A stretch of 64,000 nt of DNA from Peptoniphilus ovalis (GTDB lineage Bacteria; Bacillota; Clostridia; Tissierellales; Peptoniphilaceae). The notes beneath the pieces were generated by a model that saw only the letters and a list, made by a program, of their open reading frames with translations, ran no database searches and was not told the DNA's origin. The DNA lies in the NCBI RefSeq assembly GCF_018919265.1, contig NZ_JAHLQO010000001.1, positions 62,001-126,000 on the forward strand. Direction: 5' to 3'. Positions 6,980 to 16,036 of the stretch are shown here, one piece after another (the first letter of the stretch is position 1; each line of letters opens with the position of its first letter). Position numbers and translations under genes: made by a program.

Positions 6980-8433
6980 TATAATTTAATGATTTCCTTT
7001 CTGTGATTTCTCGAAGCAAAAAGTGCCATTATTGTGAAAAATTCTAGTCTTCCTAAAAGCATTAAAATGCTAAAATAAATTTTATATAAATCTCCATAAA
7101 ATTCAAAGTTATTAGTTGGGCCTACGAGATTAAATCCAGGACCTACATTTGATAAGCATGTTGCCACAGATGAAAATGCAGTTATTACATCAACGCCTGA
7201 AAGAGTTATTATTCCCGTAGATATAACTGAAATTACAAAATATGTTCCAAGGTATGCGTTAATTCCCATTACAACACTGTCATTTAAAAACTTTCCATTA
7301 GATGAAATTGGAAGCACTGCCTTTGGATGAGTGGCTCTAATCATTTCTCTTTTTATAAGTTTTAAAAGCACAGAAATTCTTATAACCTTAATTCCACCAC
7401 CAGTTGAACCTGCACAGCCTCCTATTAACATCAGTATTAATAAAACAAATTTAGAAAAGTTTGGCCACAAATCGTAATCTGCGTTGGCAAATCCCGATGT
7501 TGATGAAATTGATGTAACTTGAAAGAAGGAATCTCTAATTGCCATTGCAGCAGAATCATATCCATTTGTAAACAAATTCATTGCAATAAGTACAGTTGAT
7601 CCGAAAATGATTACAAGCCAAAGTTTTAGCTCATCATTTACAAAAATATCTTTAAATTTCTTCTTGCTGATAAGTGCATAAATCGCAAAGTTTGTAGAAC
7701 ATAAAAACATAAATATCGCCAAGATATAATGCACAGTGTATCCGTCATAACTCATTAGAGAATCATTATAAGATGAGAATCCTCCTGTACCCACAACTCC
7801 AAATGTGTGAATAATAGAATCGAATACTGGCATTCCTGCAATTTTTAGGCATATGAATAATGCTACTGTAAGCACTATATAAATAATGTAAAGTCTTTTT
7901 GATGATTGAGAAATTGTTGACTCAATTTTTCCTGCAACTGGTCCTGGAGATTCCGCCTTATAAATTTGAAATCCTCCTACTCCAAGTTTTGGAAGTAGTC
8001 CAACTGTAAATACAAGAATTCCCATACCGCCAATCCAGTGAGTTATTGATCTCCAAAAAACAACAGACATTGGAAAGGATTCAATACCATTTATTACTGT
8101 TGCTCCAGTTGTAGTGAATCCTGATACAATTTCAAAAAATGAATCTACATAAGATATTCCACCACTTAATGTAAGTGGGACTGCTCCAATAATTGAAATT
8201 AAAACCCAAGTCGCAGTAACTATTAGGATTCCGTCCCTTGGAGAAAGAGATTTTTTGTCTGCGTTAATTCTTGTAAGTATTAATCCAAGGACTATTGATA
8301 TAATCATTGGAATTAAAAATCCATTTGCGCTTCCATCCTTTGAATACATTGCTATAAAAAGAGATGGCGCCATAAAAACCGTCTCTATTAAAAGAATGAA
8401 TCCAAGTATTTTGGATATTAGCTTATAATTCAT
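6979..8433 (-). CDS. trkH: TrkH-type potassium transporter, membrane subunit
   Basis: 484-residue polytopic protein of the Trk/Ktr/HKT superfamily that forms the K+ path. Four P-loop-like segments are visible: TTGATVING, GTGGFSSYN, STSGFANAD and SNVGPGFNL, each around the conserved filter glycine. HWIGGMGILVF is the characteristic TrkH segment. It overlaps the preceding trkA by 11 bases and the following trkA by one, giving the order trkA-trkH-trkA. The C-terminus ends RKEIIKL, normal for TrkH. Confidence 0.93.
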   Translation of the reverse strand: MNYKLISKILGFILLIETVFMAPSLFIAMYSKDGSANGFLIPMIISIVLGLILTRINADKKSLSPRDGILIVTATWVLISIIGAVPLTLSGGISYVDSFFEIVSGFTTTGATVINGIESFPMSVVFWRSITHWIGGMGILVFTVGLLPKLGVGGFQIYKAESPGPVAGKIESTISQSSKRLYIIYIVLTVALFICLKIAGMPVFDSIIHTFGVVGTGGFSSYNDSLMSYDGYTVHYILAIFMFLCSTNFAIYALISKKKFKDIFVNDELKLWLVIIFGSTVLIAMNLFTNGYDSAAMAIRDSFFQVTSISSTSGFANADYDLWPNFSKFVLLILMLIGGCAGSTGGGIKVIRISVLLKLIKREMIRATHPKAVLPISSNGKFLNDSVVMGINAYLGTYFVISVISTGIITLSGVDVITAFSSVATCLSNVGPGFNLVGPTNNFEFYGDLYKIYFSILMLLGRLEFFTIMALFASRNHRKEIIKL

Positions 8434-9823
8434 CTTTATTTCCCCTATTTCTAATAGTATTAATCATGTCATTTATTTTGCCTTCAGAATAGAAAATTTT
8501 CTTCATCTTAGGTGCTTCATCATGTTTGCAAAATATAATTATTCTATCTTTAGGAAGAAGTCTTGTCTTACCATTTGGAACTATCATCTCGCCATCTCTT
8601 ACTATTGCTATGATAAGTATGTTTTCAGGCAAATTAAGTTCTTCGATTAATTTATTGCTAACTAAGTGTTTTTCTTTAATTATAAGTTCAATTGTTTCAA
8701 CTTGACCATTTAAAAGAAGATGAATTGAAAGTGAGTCCTTGCCTCTTACTTCTTTTAAGATTTCTGCAGCTGTTATATAAGATGTGTTAAAAACTGCATC
8801 AATATTAAGTTTATCTAAGACTTTGTCGTAATTAGTCCTTGAAATTTTGGCAACAGATTTATAAATTCCACTTTGTTTTGCGACAAGTGCCATTAAAAGA
8901 TTCGCCTCGTCAATTCCCGTTGCAGCAACAAAAGAATCGTAAGTGTGTACCATTTCTTCTTCAAGAATATCTATATCAGTTCCATCTCCATTTATGATTT
9001 CTGCTTCTGGAACCATTTCTTTTAAAAGCAAGCATCTATCTCTATTTTGCTCAACAATTGTCACATTTACATGCTCTCTAATAAGAAGCATTGCAAGGTA
9101 AAGTCCAGTTTTTCCACCACCTAAAATCATTGTTGACCTAAGACTTCTCGTTCTGTTGATACCAGTGTGTTCCTTGTCAAAATTTTCTATATTTTTAGAT
9201 TTGCCTGCAAGGATAATTACATCATTTTCTTTTAAGACAGTAGAACCATTTGGAATAATTGCCTCGCCTTGTCTTGATATTGCGGCAATAAGTAAATCAT
9301 TTATATTTTTAATATCCATGATTTTTTTATCAATGAAGTTTTGGTCATTTCCAATATTAAATTCAACTAGAGATACCTTTCCGCCTGCAAACTCATCGGA
9401 ATATAGTTGATATCTTTTCATTAAGTATTTGACAATTGATCTTGCCGTTGCATAATCTGGATTGATTATCTTATCTATTTCAAGTTCTTCTGAAATAAAA
9501 TTCAGATGTTTTCTATATTCTGGGTCACGAACTCTTGCTATTGCATACTTCGCTCCTAGTTTTTTTGAAATTGTGCAAAGTATTACATTTGCTTCATCAT
9601 TTGTCGTTGTTGCAATTACATAATCGTAAGTTGAAATATCTAACTCTTCTAAGACTCCAAAGTCAAGAGCATTTGCGTTAATGCTCATTACATCAAGTGA
9701 GTTAGAAATATTTTCAATTACATCTTCATCATAATCTACAGCAGTAACTTCATAATTTTCATCTATTAGTGAAGCTGCTATTCTGTAGCCTAGTTTACCA
9801 ACACCTACAACTAAGGCTTTCAT
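8423..9823 (-). CDS. trkA: TrkA-type potassium uptake regulator, first copy
   Basis: 466 residues with two complete TrkA_N/TrkA_C units. The first Rossmann motif is GVGKLG (residues 7-12) followed by the acidic AVDYDED. The second is ILGGGKTG near 233-240 with an acidic strand end VEQNRD. TrkA_C parts end GSTVLKENDVIILAG and KTRLLPKDRIIIFC. Unlike the copy downstream of trkH, both nucleotide sites look functional. It begins eight bases after the CDF transporter stop, in the same run of minus-strand genes. Confidence 0.93.
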   Translation of the reverse strand: MKALVVGVGKLGYRIAASLIDENYEVTAVDYDEDVIENISNSLDVMSINANALDFGVLEELDISTYDYVIATTTNDEANVILCTISKKLGAKYAIARVRDPEYRKHLNFISEELEIDKIINPDYATARSIVKYLMKRYQLYSDEFAGGKVSLVEFNIGNDQNFIDKKIMDIKNINDLLIAAISRQGEAIIPNGSTVLKENDVIILAGKSKNIENFDKEHTGINRTRSLRSTMILGGGKTGLYLAMLLIREHVNVTIVEQNRDRCLLLKEMVPEAEIINGDGTDIDILEEEMVHTYDSFVAATGIDEANLLMALVAKQSGIYKSVAKISRTNYDKVLDKLNIDAVFNTSYITAAEILKEVRGKDSLSIHLLLNGQVETIELIIKEKHLVSNKLIEELNLPENILIIAIVRDGEMIVPNGKTRLLPKDRIIIFCKHDEAPKMKKIFYSEGKINDMINTIRNRGNKDEL

Positions 9824-9831
9824 AATTCCTC

Positions 9832-10980
9832 CTAAAAAATTGCGTCAAGTGCAATTACAAAATTATAATCTTTGTAGATAGATTTTAATTTATCTTGTAG
9901 CCCATTTTTTAGGGCATCTAAATCTTCCCTTTTATTTATCGCATCTGCGTTATAATCTACATCTATATAAATAGTACCATCTTCCATAACTATGTCGTGG
10001 AAGGAATATAAATTCACGTCTTCTCTTATGATTTTTCTCAAATCATTTGCAATAGATTTTATCATCTCGTTGCTTGAACCAAGTGGATCTGCGTGAATAA
10101 TTAGAGTAATTCCAAGTAAGTTTGAAACTTCTCTTTCCACTCTGTCTACGATATTGTGAGTTTCTTCAAGAGTCAAGTCATAATCAAGAGCAGCATCAAT
10201 TATCACAATAATATTATCTGGACCAAAGTCTGTCACCATAATATTGTGAGCATTTGAAATTCCATCATAACTTGCAACCATGGATTTTATCTTGTGTTTG
10301 ATTTCAGGATCAAGTCCACGTCCAAGTATAATTGAAATAGTTTCATAAATTAAAGTCATGGCTGTGTATAAAATAAATAGCGCCACTAAAACTCCAACAT
10401 ATCCATCAAGAACATAACCTGTAAACTTCTGTACAACAATTGAAATTATAACAACTGCTGTAATTAAAGTATCACTTAGTGAATCTTTCTCCTGAGCCTT
10501 TAGCGTAACTGAATCAATGGCTCTTGCCACATTTGAATAAAGTGCAGCCTGCCAAAATTTTATTAAAACAGATAACACTAGAATGACTATAGTATAAATT
10601 GGATAGACTACTTTTACAGGATTTATAATTCTTCCAATTGATGACCTTAAAAACTCAAATCCCACTGCTAAGATTATTCCACTAACTACTAGAGAAATCA
10701 AGTATTCTATTCTGCCATGGCCATAAGGGTGCCCCTTGTCCTTTGGCTTTTGTGCAAATTTAATTCCCACAATGGAAATAATAGAGCTCGCACAATCTGT
10801 TATATTATTTACAGCATCGGATAAAATAGAAATAGAACCTGTAAAGGCGTATAAAAACACCTTTGCAAGGGCTATTAATAAATTAGACAAAAGACCAAGA
10901 AAAGAAGTCTCCTTTGATACCTTTGCCCTGTCATATCCATCTTTACTTTTTCCTCTTTTAAGAATAAGTTTCCAAAACAT
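9832..10980 (-). CDS. Cation diffusion facilitator (CDF) family divalent-metal transporter
   Basis: 382-residue inner-membrane antiporter for divalent metals such as Zn2+, Mn2+ or Fe2+. About six membrane segments are followed by a cytoplasmic domain. The site-A region SDAVNNITDCASS and the HPYGHGRIEYL loop are diagnostic; the second metal segment is DSLSDTLITAVV. The C-terminal dimerisation domain carries HNIMVTDFGPDNIIVIIDAALD and IIHADP. It leads the minus-strand run CDF-trkA-trkH-trkA-ung-hydrolase. The metal cannot be told from sequence. Confidence 0.88.
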   Translation of the reverse strand: MFWKLILKRGKSKDGYDRAKVSKETSFLGLLSNLLIALAKVFLYAFTGSISILSDAVNNITDCASSIISIVGIKFAQKPKDKGHPYGHGRIEYLISLVVSGIILAVGFEFLRSSIGRIINPVKVVYPIYTIVILVLSVLIKFWQAALYSNVARAIDSVTLKAQEKDSLSDTLITAVVIISIVVQKFTGYVLDGYVGVLVALFILYTAMTLIYETISIILGRGLDPEIKHKIKSMVASYDGISNAHNIMVTDFGPDNIIVIIDAALDYDLTLEETHNIVDRVEREVSNLLGITLIIHADPLGSSNEMIKSIANDLRKIIREDVNLYSFHDIVMEDGTIYIDVDYNADAINKREDLDALKNGLQDKLKSIYKDYNFVIALDAIF

Positions 10981-11031
10981 ATTTACCTCATATTAAAAAT
11001 AAATCAAAATAATCAAAATGTGAATATTACT

Positions 11032-11040
11032 ATTATAGCA
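11032..11040 (-). promoter_or_regulatory. Extended -10 promoter for the CDF-trk run
   Basis: Minus-strand TGC directly precedes TATAAT ~50 bases before the CDF ATG. It is just past the end of the convergent-side LysR gene, so the CDF-trk genes have their own promoter. No clear -35 is seen. Confidence 0.55.
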
Positions 11041-11068
11041 TTAGAGAAATAGTAATTAAAGAAAAGTC

Positions 11069-11890
11069 TTATATTGTAACCTTCTTCGAAATCTCTAAAA
11101 ATATTTCAACAAATTTATCCATATTTAGTTTGTTTGAATTCTTATAAACAATGTCAAATTCTCGACTTAAATCTGTCTTCATATAATTAATACCATCTAG
11201 TCTTTCAATTATATCTGGAAGAAGTGCAATTGCATTTTTTGAAATAATCAGTGAATTAATTGTATCTAAATTTGTCGCTTCAATAATATCTTTAACTTTT
11301 ATATTATTTTTATCGATAAATTCATCGGATAAATCCCTTAATTTTGATCCCTTGTGCATTGTAAGGAGATTATGATCCTTATTTTTTAAATCTTTTTCTT
11401 TAAAATTTTTGGGCATGGCCAAAACTAGTTTCTCTGAAAAAAGTGTTTTGTGTTTTAAATTATTTAAAATAGGTGTTGGCATAAACCCAATATCTAAATC
11501 ACCCTTAACAATATCATCTTCTAAATATTTAGAAGTATCTTCTTTTATATTTACTTTAACCTCAGGATTTAGTCTAGATATGGAAAGGAGAATTTGATTT
11601 AAATAATATTTTCCATAAAATTGACTAATGCCAATATTTAATTCATCTGTATCCAGTTCTCTTTTAAGATAATTTATATTTTTTTCAATTTCTACTGCAT
11701 ATTTTACAAAAATTTCTCCCTTTTTTGTAAGATTAAAATCTTTATCAAATATAGTTATACCATAAGTTTTATCTATTCTCTTTAAAGCTTGAGATAGTGC
11801 AGGTTGAGAAATGTATAAATTTCTTGCAGCTCTAGAGACATTTTTCTCTTTTGCCACTTCCAAAACATAGGAAAAGTTTATTGTGTCCAT
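11069..11890 (-). CDS. LysR-family transcriptional regulator
   Basis: 273 residues. The N-terminal winged helix-turn-helix is plain (NFSYVLEVAKEKNVSRAARN, then YISQPALSQALKRIDKTYGI). A substrate-binding domain follows (from DELNIGISQFYGKYYLNQIL). It is divergent from the lactonase and permease genes, so by the usual LysR arrangement it probably controls them and itself in response to their substrate. The effector pocket is not assignable. Confidence 0.88.
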   Translation of the reverse strand: MDTINFSYVLEVAKEKNVSRAARNLYISQPALSQALKRIDKTYGITIFDKDFNLTKKGEIFVKYAVEIEKNINYLKRELDTDELNIGISQFYGKYYLNQILLSISRLNPEVKVNIKEDTSKYLEDDIVKGDLDIGFMPTPILNNLKHKTLFSEKLVLAMPKNFKEKDLKNKDHNLLTMHKGSKLRDLSDEFIDKNNIKVKDIIEATNLDTINSLIISKNAIALLPDIIERLDGINYMKTDLSREFDIVYKNSNKLNMDKFVEIFLEISKKVTI

Positions 11891-11901
11891 TTAATCACTC
11901 C

Positions 11902-11916
11902 ATAACTTTTTGTTAT
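11902..11916. promoter_or_regulatory. Candidate LysR operator in the divergent promoter region
   Basis: ATAAC and GTTAT form an inverted repeat around five T, 11 bases upstream of the lysR start and in the shared region with the lactonase operon. It fits the loose T-N11-A LysR box. This is positional inference only. Confidence 0.35.
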
Positions 11917-11996
11917 ATTTAAATTATATTTTAGTATTATAATCTTTTCAACTTTTATGATATATTTTTGACAAAGAAAAGGTTTTAGGAGGTATT

Positions 11997-13007
11997 ATGT
12001 TATTAGCTTATGTGGGTTGTAGAACAACCAAAGAAAGAAATGCCAGAGGAGAAGGTATAACTACCTTTGAAATTAAAGACGGCAAATGGGAAGAAATAAA
12101 TCTTACAAAAACTTTGGAGAATCCATCTTATCAAGTGCTTCATCCGAATAAAAAATTCTTGTACTCTGTTCATGGAGATATTACAAAAATTTCAAGTTAC
12201 GAAATTAATGGAAGTGATTTAGAATTTAAAGAAAGCTTTGACATTGGCGGAAAAAACCCTGTTTTTATCGATATTGATAAAGGTGAAAAACATCTAATAG
12301 TTGCTGCACTTCAAGGTGGTGTTTTATATTCAATTGAGTTTCAAAATGAAAAAATAATAGAGATTAAGGACAAATTGGAATTTAAAACTGAGACTGGACT
12401 CTCTTTTGCTCATCAATGTTATTTCGACAAAACAAAAAATTACATATTCATTCCATGCCAAGGTAGAGATAGAGGAGATTCCGGTCTTTATGTTGTTAAA
12501 ATAAATGATGGGAATTTCGAGATTACAGATTATTTTAAGGCAAGAAAACATTCCGAGCCAAGACATTTGGTGATTTCATCAGATAATAAGCATTTGTACT
12601 TAATAAATGAATGGGGAAATTATGTAACATTTTTTGAATTTGATGAGGAAAATGGAAGGCTTAATCCAAGAGAAAATATTTCAACACTTCCAAATGATTA
12701 TACTGGCCATTCACAAGCAAGTGCAATAGTATTAAGTCCCGATGAGAAAGTATTAATTGGGTCTAATAGAATTTTTAATCACTTAGTTTTATACGATGTG
12801 CATGCAGATGGAACTCTTTCTGAAAGAGATTATGTTAAAACTTTTGGAGAAACTCCTAGATTTATAACTTTTTATAAAAATAATCTCTACGTGCTAAACG
12901 AAGATAGCGATACAATTATTGAATATGAATACAAAGATAAAAGTCTAATTAAAAAGCAAACCATAGAAAGTCCATCTCCTGTTTGCCTTAACTTCTTGGA
13001 GGTGTAA
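11997..13007 (+). CDS. Lactonase-family seven-bladed beta-propeller (6-phosphogluconolactonase-like)
   Basis: 336 residues of repeating beta-propeller blades resembling YkgB/Pgl-type lactonases: YQVLHPNKKFLYSVHGD near the start, SFAHQCYFDKTKNYIFIPCQG, RHLVISSDNKHLYLINE, and SAIVLSPDEKVLIGSNR. These enzymes hydrolyse sugar lactones in the cytoplasm. No pentose-phosphate genes are near. The neighbour is an organic-anion permease with a stop-to-start gap of one base, so the real substrate may be another lactone taken up by that permease. AGGAGG precedes the ATG. Confidence 0.8.
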   Translation: MLLAYVGCRTTKERNARGEGITTFEIKDGKWEEINLTKTLENPSYQVLHPNKKFLYSVHGDITKISSYEINGSDLEFKESFDIGGKNPVFIDIDKGEKHLIVAALQGGVLYSIEFQNEKIIEIKDKLEFKTETGLSFAHQCYFDKTKNYIFIPCQGRDRGDSGLYVVKINDGNFEITDYFKARKHSEPRHLVISSDNKHLYLINEWGNYVTFFEFDEENGRLNPRENISTLPNDYTGHSQASAIVLSPDEKVLIGSNRIFNHLVLYDVHADGTLSERDYVKTFGETPRFITFYKNNLYVLNEDSDTIIEYEYKDKSLIKKQTIESPSPVCLNFLEV

Positions 13008-13008
13008 A

Positions 13009-14265
13009 ATGCTTGCAATAGTTACTTTTGTGGCACTTCTTGTCGCCATAGTTACTGGATTTTTAAGAAACATAAACGTTGGTATTGCTTCAATTGGGCT
13101 TGCTTTTATAGTTGCAACAATTTTAGGAGTTAGTGTTAAAGAAATAATGTCAGGTTTTAACAGTTCATTATTCCTTACAATGCTTGGAGTTAGTTATTTA
13201 TTTGGAATAATTAATTCAAATAAGACCTTAGAAACTCTTGCAAAAAAATTAATCTCTCTAACTGGAGGAAGAGTTTATTTAATACCACCAACAATTTTTA
13301 TAATAGCAGGTCTTATGACTTTTGCAGGTCCTGGAAGTATTCCTCTTCTTGCAATAATGCCAATTATCTCAATTCCAATTGCACTTAATTGTGGGTACAA
13401 TCCAATTATGCTTTCACTTATCGGAGTAAGTGGAGCTATGGCTTGTAGAATGAGTCCAATAACTCCTGAAGGAATTTTAGTTCACGAACTTCTTGCAAAT
13501 CAGGGAATAAATGACGCTGTTGTCCCTGTTTTTATAAACATGTTTATTGCAGGACTAATAGATGCAATTGCAGTTTTTATTTTCTACAAAGGTTATAAAG
13601 TCAGAGGAAAAATCGACCTTCCAAAGGAAACTTTTACAAGAGATCAAGTAATTTCAACAATTGCCCTTGTGTTAATGGTAATAGGCGGTTTAGTATTTAA
13701 GTTAAATATTGGACTTCTTTCATTTTTCTTGGGATTTGTATTAATTGTAATTGGCGTTTGCGATGAAAAAACTGCACTTAAGTCAATCCCATGGAATGTA
13801 CTTTTAATGGTAGTGGGAGTTGGAATTCTAATGAAGTTAATATTTATTTCAGGTGGAATCGATTTAATGGTTGATGGACTATCCAAGCTAATGACAACTA
13901 AAACAGCTGCTCCAATTATGCTTTGTCTTGGAAGTTTGATGTCTTTCTTTAGTTCAGGTCTTGGAGTAGTTTTCCCTACACTAATTCCTACAGTTTCAGG
14001 AATTGTTTCAAACTTAGCTGGAAATGTAAGTCCAATCGAACTTGCATCAATGGTTGTTATTGGAGGAACTATTTCCGGTGTAAGTCCTATTTCAACTGCA
14101 GGAGCTTTGATACTTAGTGGAGTTTCTTCAAATGAAGAGGCAACTCAGCTTCATCCTGAAAATAAAATGTTTGTGGAACTTTTTGGATGGGCAATAGCAA
14201 CTCTTGCACTTAGTTTAATAGTATGTGTTATTGGAGTTTATAGCTTCGTATCTTTTAATTTTTAA
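13009..14265 (+). CDS. MatC/SLC13-like dicarboxylate permease
   Basis: 418-residue, about 10-12-span transporter. The N-terminus matches the MatC_N pattern: NVGIASIGLAFIVATILG, a short soluble ISGF-like segment, then MLGVSYLFGIINSNKTLETL. Two re-entrant-like stretches rich in small residues (FAGPGSIPLLAIMP and GGTISGVSPISTAGALIL) are typical of the ion-transporter superfamily. It probably imports a carboxylate such as malonate, succinate or a sugar acid. It is co-transcribed with the lactonase, and the divergent LysR is the likely regulator. Confidence 0.78.
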   Translation: MLAIVTFVALLVAIVTGFLRNINVGIASIGLAFIVATILGVSVKEIMSGFNSSLFLTMLGVSYLFGIINSNKTLETLAKKLISLTGGRVYLIPPTIFIIAGLMTFAGPGSIPLLAIMPIISIPIALNCGYNPIMLSLIGVSGAMACRMSPITPEGILVHELLANQGINDAVVPVFINMFIAGLIDAIAVFIFYKGYKVRGKIDLPKETFTRDQVISTIALVLMVIGGLVFKLNIGLLSFFLGFVLIVIGVCDEKTALKSIPWNVLLMVVGVGILMKLIFISGGIDLMVDGLSKLMTTKTAAPIMLCLGSLMSFFSSGLGVVFPTLIPTVSGIVSNLAGNVSPIELASMVVIGGTISGVSPISTAGALILSGVSSNEEATQLHPENKMFVELFGWAIATLALSLIVCVIGVYSFVSFNF

Positions 14266-14268
14266 CTT

Positions 14269-14303
14269 AAAAAGACAACATCATTTTTGATGTTGTCTTT
14301 TTT
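14269..14303. terminator. Bidirectional terminator between permease (+) and AI-2E transporter (-)
   Basis: AAAAAGACAACATCA pairs with TGATGTTGTCTTTTT around a short T-rich loop. It has A's on one side and T's on the other, serving both convergent genes. Confidence 0.85.
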
Positions 14304-15521
14304 CTAAACCTTTTTCATTCTTAAATCTAAATTTTTCTTATCTATTTTGTATTCTGTGTATTCTTTTAGAAGTTCGTAAATTGTTGAGAATAATGGTATG
14401 AATCCCCACATTCCTACAACTCCAAATAGTGATCCACCAACTGTAATTGCAATTAATGTCCAAAGTGATGGAAGTCCTACTTCTCCACCTACAAGCTTTG
14501 GATATACAATGTTTGATTCAAGCTGTTGTAAAATTATAATTAAGATTACAAATCCTACTGCCTTTGCTGGTTCTTCTATTACTATCATTAAAAATCCCAT
14601 TGCCCCACCAATAAATGGTCCAATAATTGGAATTAAATCTGTTACTCCAACTATTACACCAAGTGTTGCTGCATTTGGCATTTGTAGGATAAAGCAGAAG
14701 ATAAATGTTGCGATACCCATAAATGTTGAAACTGTAATTTGTCCTCTGATAAATCCGTAGAAGTTATCGTGCAATATATGCGCCACATGGACAATTTTAT
14801 TCGCTGTGTTATTGTCAAAGAATGAATAAAACATTCTTGTAAATTGATATCCAAGTCTTTCCTTTTCAGACAAAATATAAATTGATGTAATAATTCCTAT
14901 GAAGAATGTGACAACTCCGCCAATTATATTTGATGCTGTGGCAAGTGCTGTTGAAAATATTTGCGAATTGTCATCTGATTTTATAAAGCTTTCAATTTTT
15001 TGGAAAATTCCATTCCAACTTAAGCTGTCGTATTGTTTTTGAAGTTCATCTGAATACTCATTTATATAAGGTATCTCACGAGTTTTGTCAATTGCCATTT
15101 GTAAGAAGCTTGGAAGTGAATCTCTAAGTCCATAAAATGAATTGACAAGTTGTGGTAATATTATTGCGATTATTAACCAAACAGCAAGAATTATAAGTAT
15201 AAATGATATTGCTATTGAAATTGGTCTTTTAAATTTTTGGAACTTTTCACTTTTTATCTTGTCAAATAATTTATCCTCTAAGAAGTTTAGAGGTATTTTC
15301 ATAATAAATGCAATTACTGCACCTAGTATGAAGGGAATTATAATTCCAAGGAGTTTTCCTAAATAATTATAAATGCTGCCACTATTTGTAAATAAAAATG
15401 CTACAAAAAGTATGGCAAAACCCATTAGAAATCCCTTTTTATAAACTTCATTTTTAAAGGAAACTCTCGAAGTCTCCCAACTCTTATCGATATTATTATC
15501 TTCTATCTTTTTTTCATCCAT
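14304..15521 (-). CDS. AI-2E family transporter (PerM/YtvI-like membrane protein)
   Basis: About 405 residues with eight hydrophobic segments in the characteristic pattern of two N-terminal helices, a soluble loop and a C-terminal bundle. TLGVIVGVTDLIPIIGPFIGG and the QQLESNIVYPKLVGGEVGLP segment are diagnostic of the family. Members include autoinducer-2 exporters and Na+/H+ antiporter-like proteins, so the substrate is uncertain. I take the ATG with AAGGTG six bases upstream in preference to a GTG five codons earlier. It overlaps the preceding small charged ORF. Confidence 0.82.
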   Translation of the reverse strand: MDEKKIEDNNIDKSWETSRVSFKNEVYKKGFLMGFAILFVAFLFTNSGSIYNYLGKLLGIIIPFILGAVIAFIMKIPLNFLEDKLFDKIKSEKFQKFKRPISIAISFILIILAVWLIIAIILPQLVNSFYGLRDSLPSFLQMAIDKTREIPYINEYSDELQKQYDSLSWNGIFQKIESFIKSDDNSQIFSTALATASNIIGGVVTFFIGIITSIYILSEKERLGYQFTRMFYSFFDNNTANKIVHVAHILHDNFYGFIRGQITVSTFMGIATFIFCFILQMPNAATLGVIVGVTDLIPIIGPFIGGAMGFLMIVIEEPAKAVGFVILIIILQQLESNIVYPKLVGGEVGLPSLWTLIAITVGGSLFGVVGMWGFIPLFSTIYELLKEYTEYKIDKKNLDLRMKKV

Positions 15522-16023
15522 TATCTTCACCTTCACTACTATCTAACATCTTCTCGATTAATTCAAAATAATTGTCTGCCATATCCTTTTGCATCTCTAA
15601 ACTATCTAGCATAAAGGAGTTGGATATGTCATAGGATAACTGGGCTTGTCTCTTTATTAAGTCTCTATAAATTTTTTGAAGTTCTAAATATTCTTTTTTG
15701 AAGTCATCTTCTCTATTCATTGGAAGATTTCTCTTTCTCTTCTTTTTCTTTTTACTATCTTTAGAACCGGGGCTTACTTCAAAAATCAGCTCAAATCCTT
15801 TATTTTCTGAATCATCATCTTTTTTCGTATAATCAATTTTTAAACTTTCCATGGACTCCTTGTCAGTGAAGTCAATTTTTACATTTGATTTAGCCATTAA
15901 GTATCTATCAGGATTTAGGGCAAGGGATTTTCCTGCAGGTTCTGTGAAGGAAATCTTGCCGCTATCTTGATTTTCTTTTGTATTATTTATAGAAGTATTT
16001 TCAAGATTGTGTTTGTCTTTCAC
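15514..16023 (-). CDS. Hypothetical charged, largely disordered protein
   Basis: 169 residues starting at GTG with AAAGGAG upstream. The first ~95 residues are polar. A basic patch KKKKKRKR lies near residues 94-101. A helical C-terminal third (KKEYLELQKIYRDLIKRQAQ onward, ending EKMLDSSEGED) could form a coiled coil. There is no signal peptide or membrane span. It lies between a radical SAM gene and an AI-2E transporter with a small overlap to the latter. I do not recognise a family; the poly-basic patch could bind RNA or membrane. Confidence 0.65.
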   Translation of the reverse strand: MKDKHNLENTSINNTKENQDSGKISFTEPAGKSLALNPDRYLMAKSNVKIDFTDKESMESLKIDYTKKDDDSENKGFELIFEVSPGSKDSKKKKKRKRNLPMNREDDFKKEYLELQKIYRDLIKRQAQLSYDISNSFMLDSLEMQKDMADNYFELIEKMLDSSEGEDNG

Positions 16024-16036
16024 AATTCTCTCCTTT

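Noticed and set aside
14398-14760. 120-codon plus-strand open frame inside the AI-2E transporter gene
   Set aside because: It is antisense to a clear membrane-protein gene, has no ribosome site and its Pro/Thr/Ile-rich product is what reversed membrane-protein codons give.
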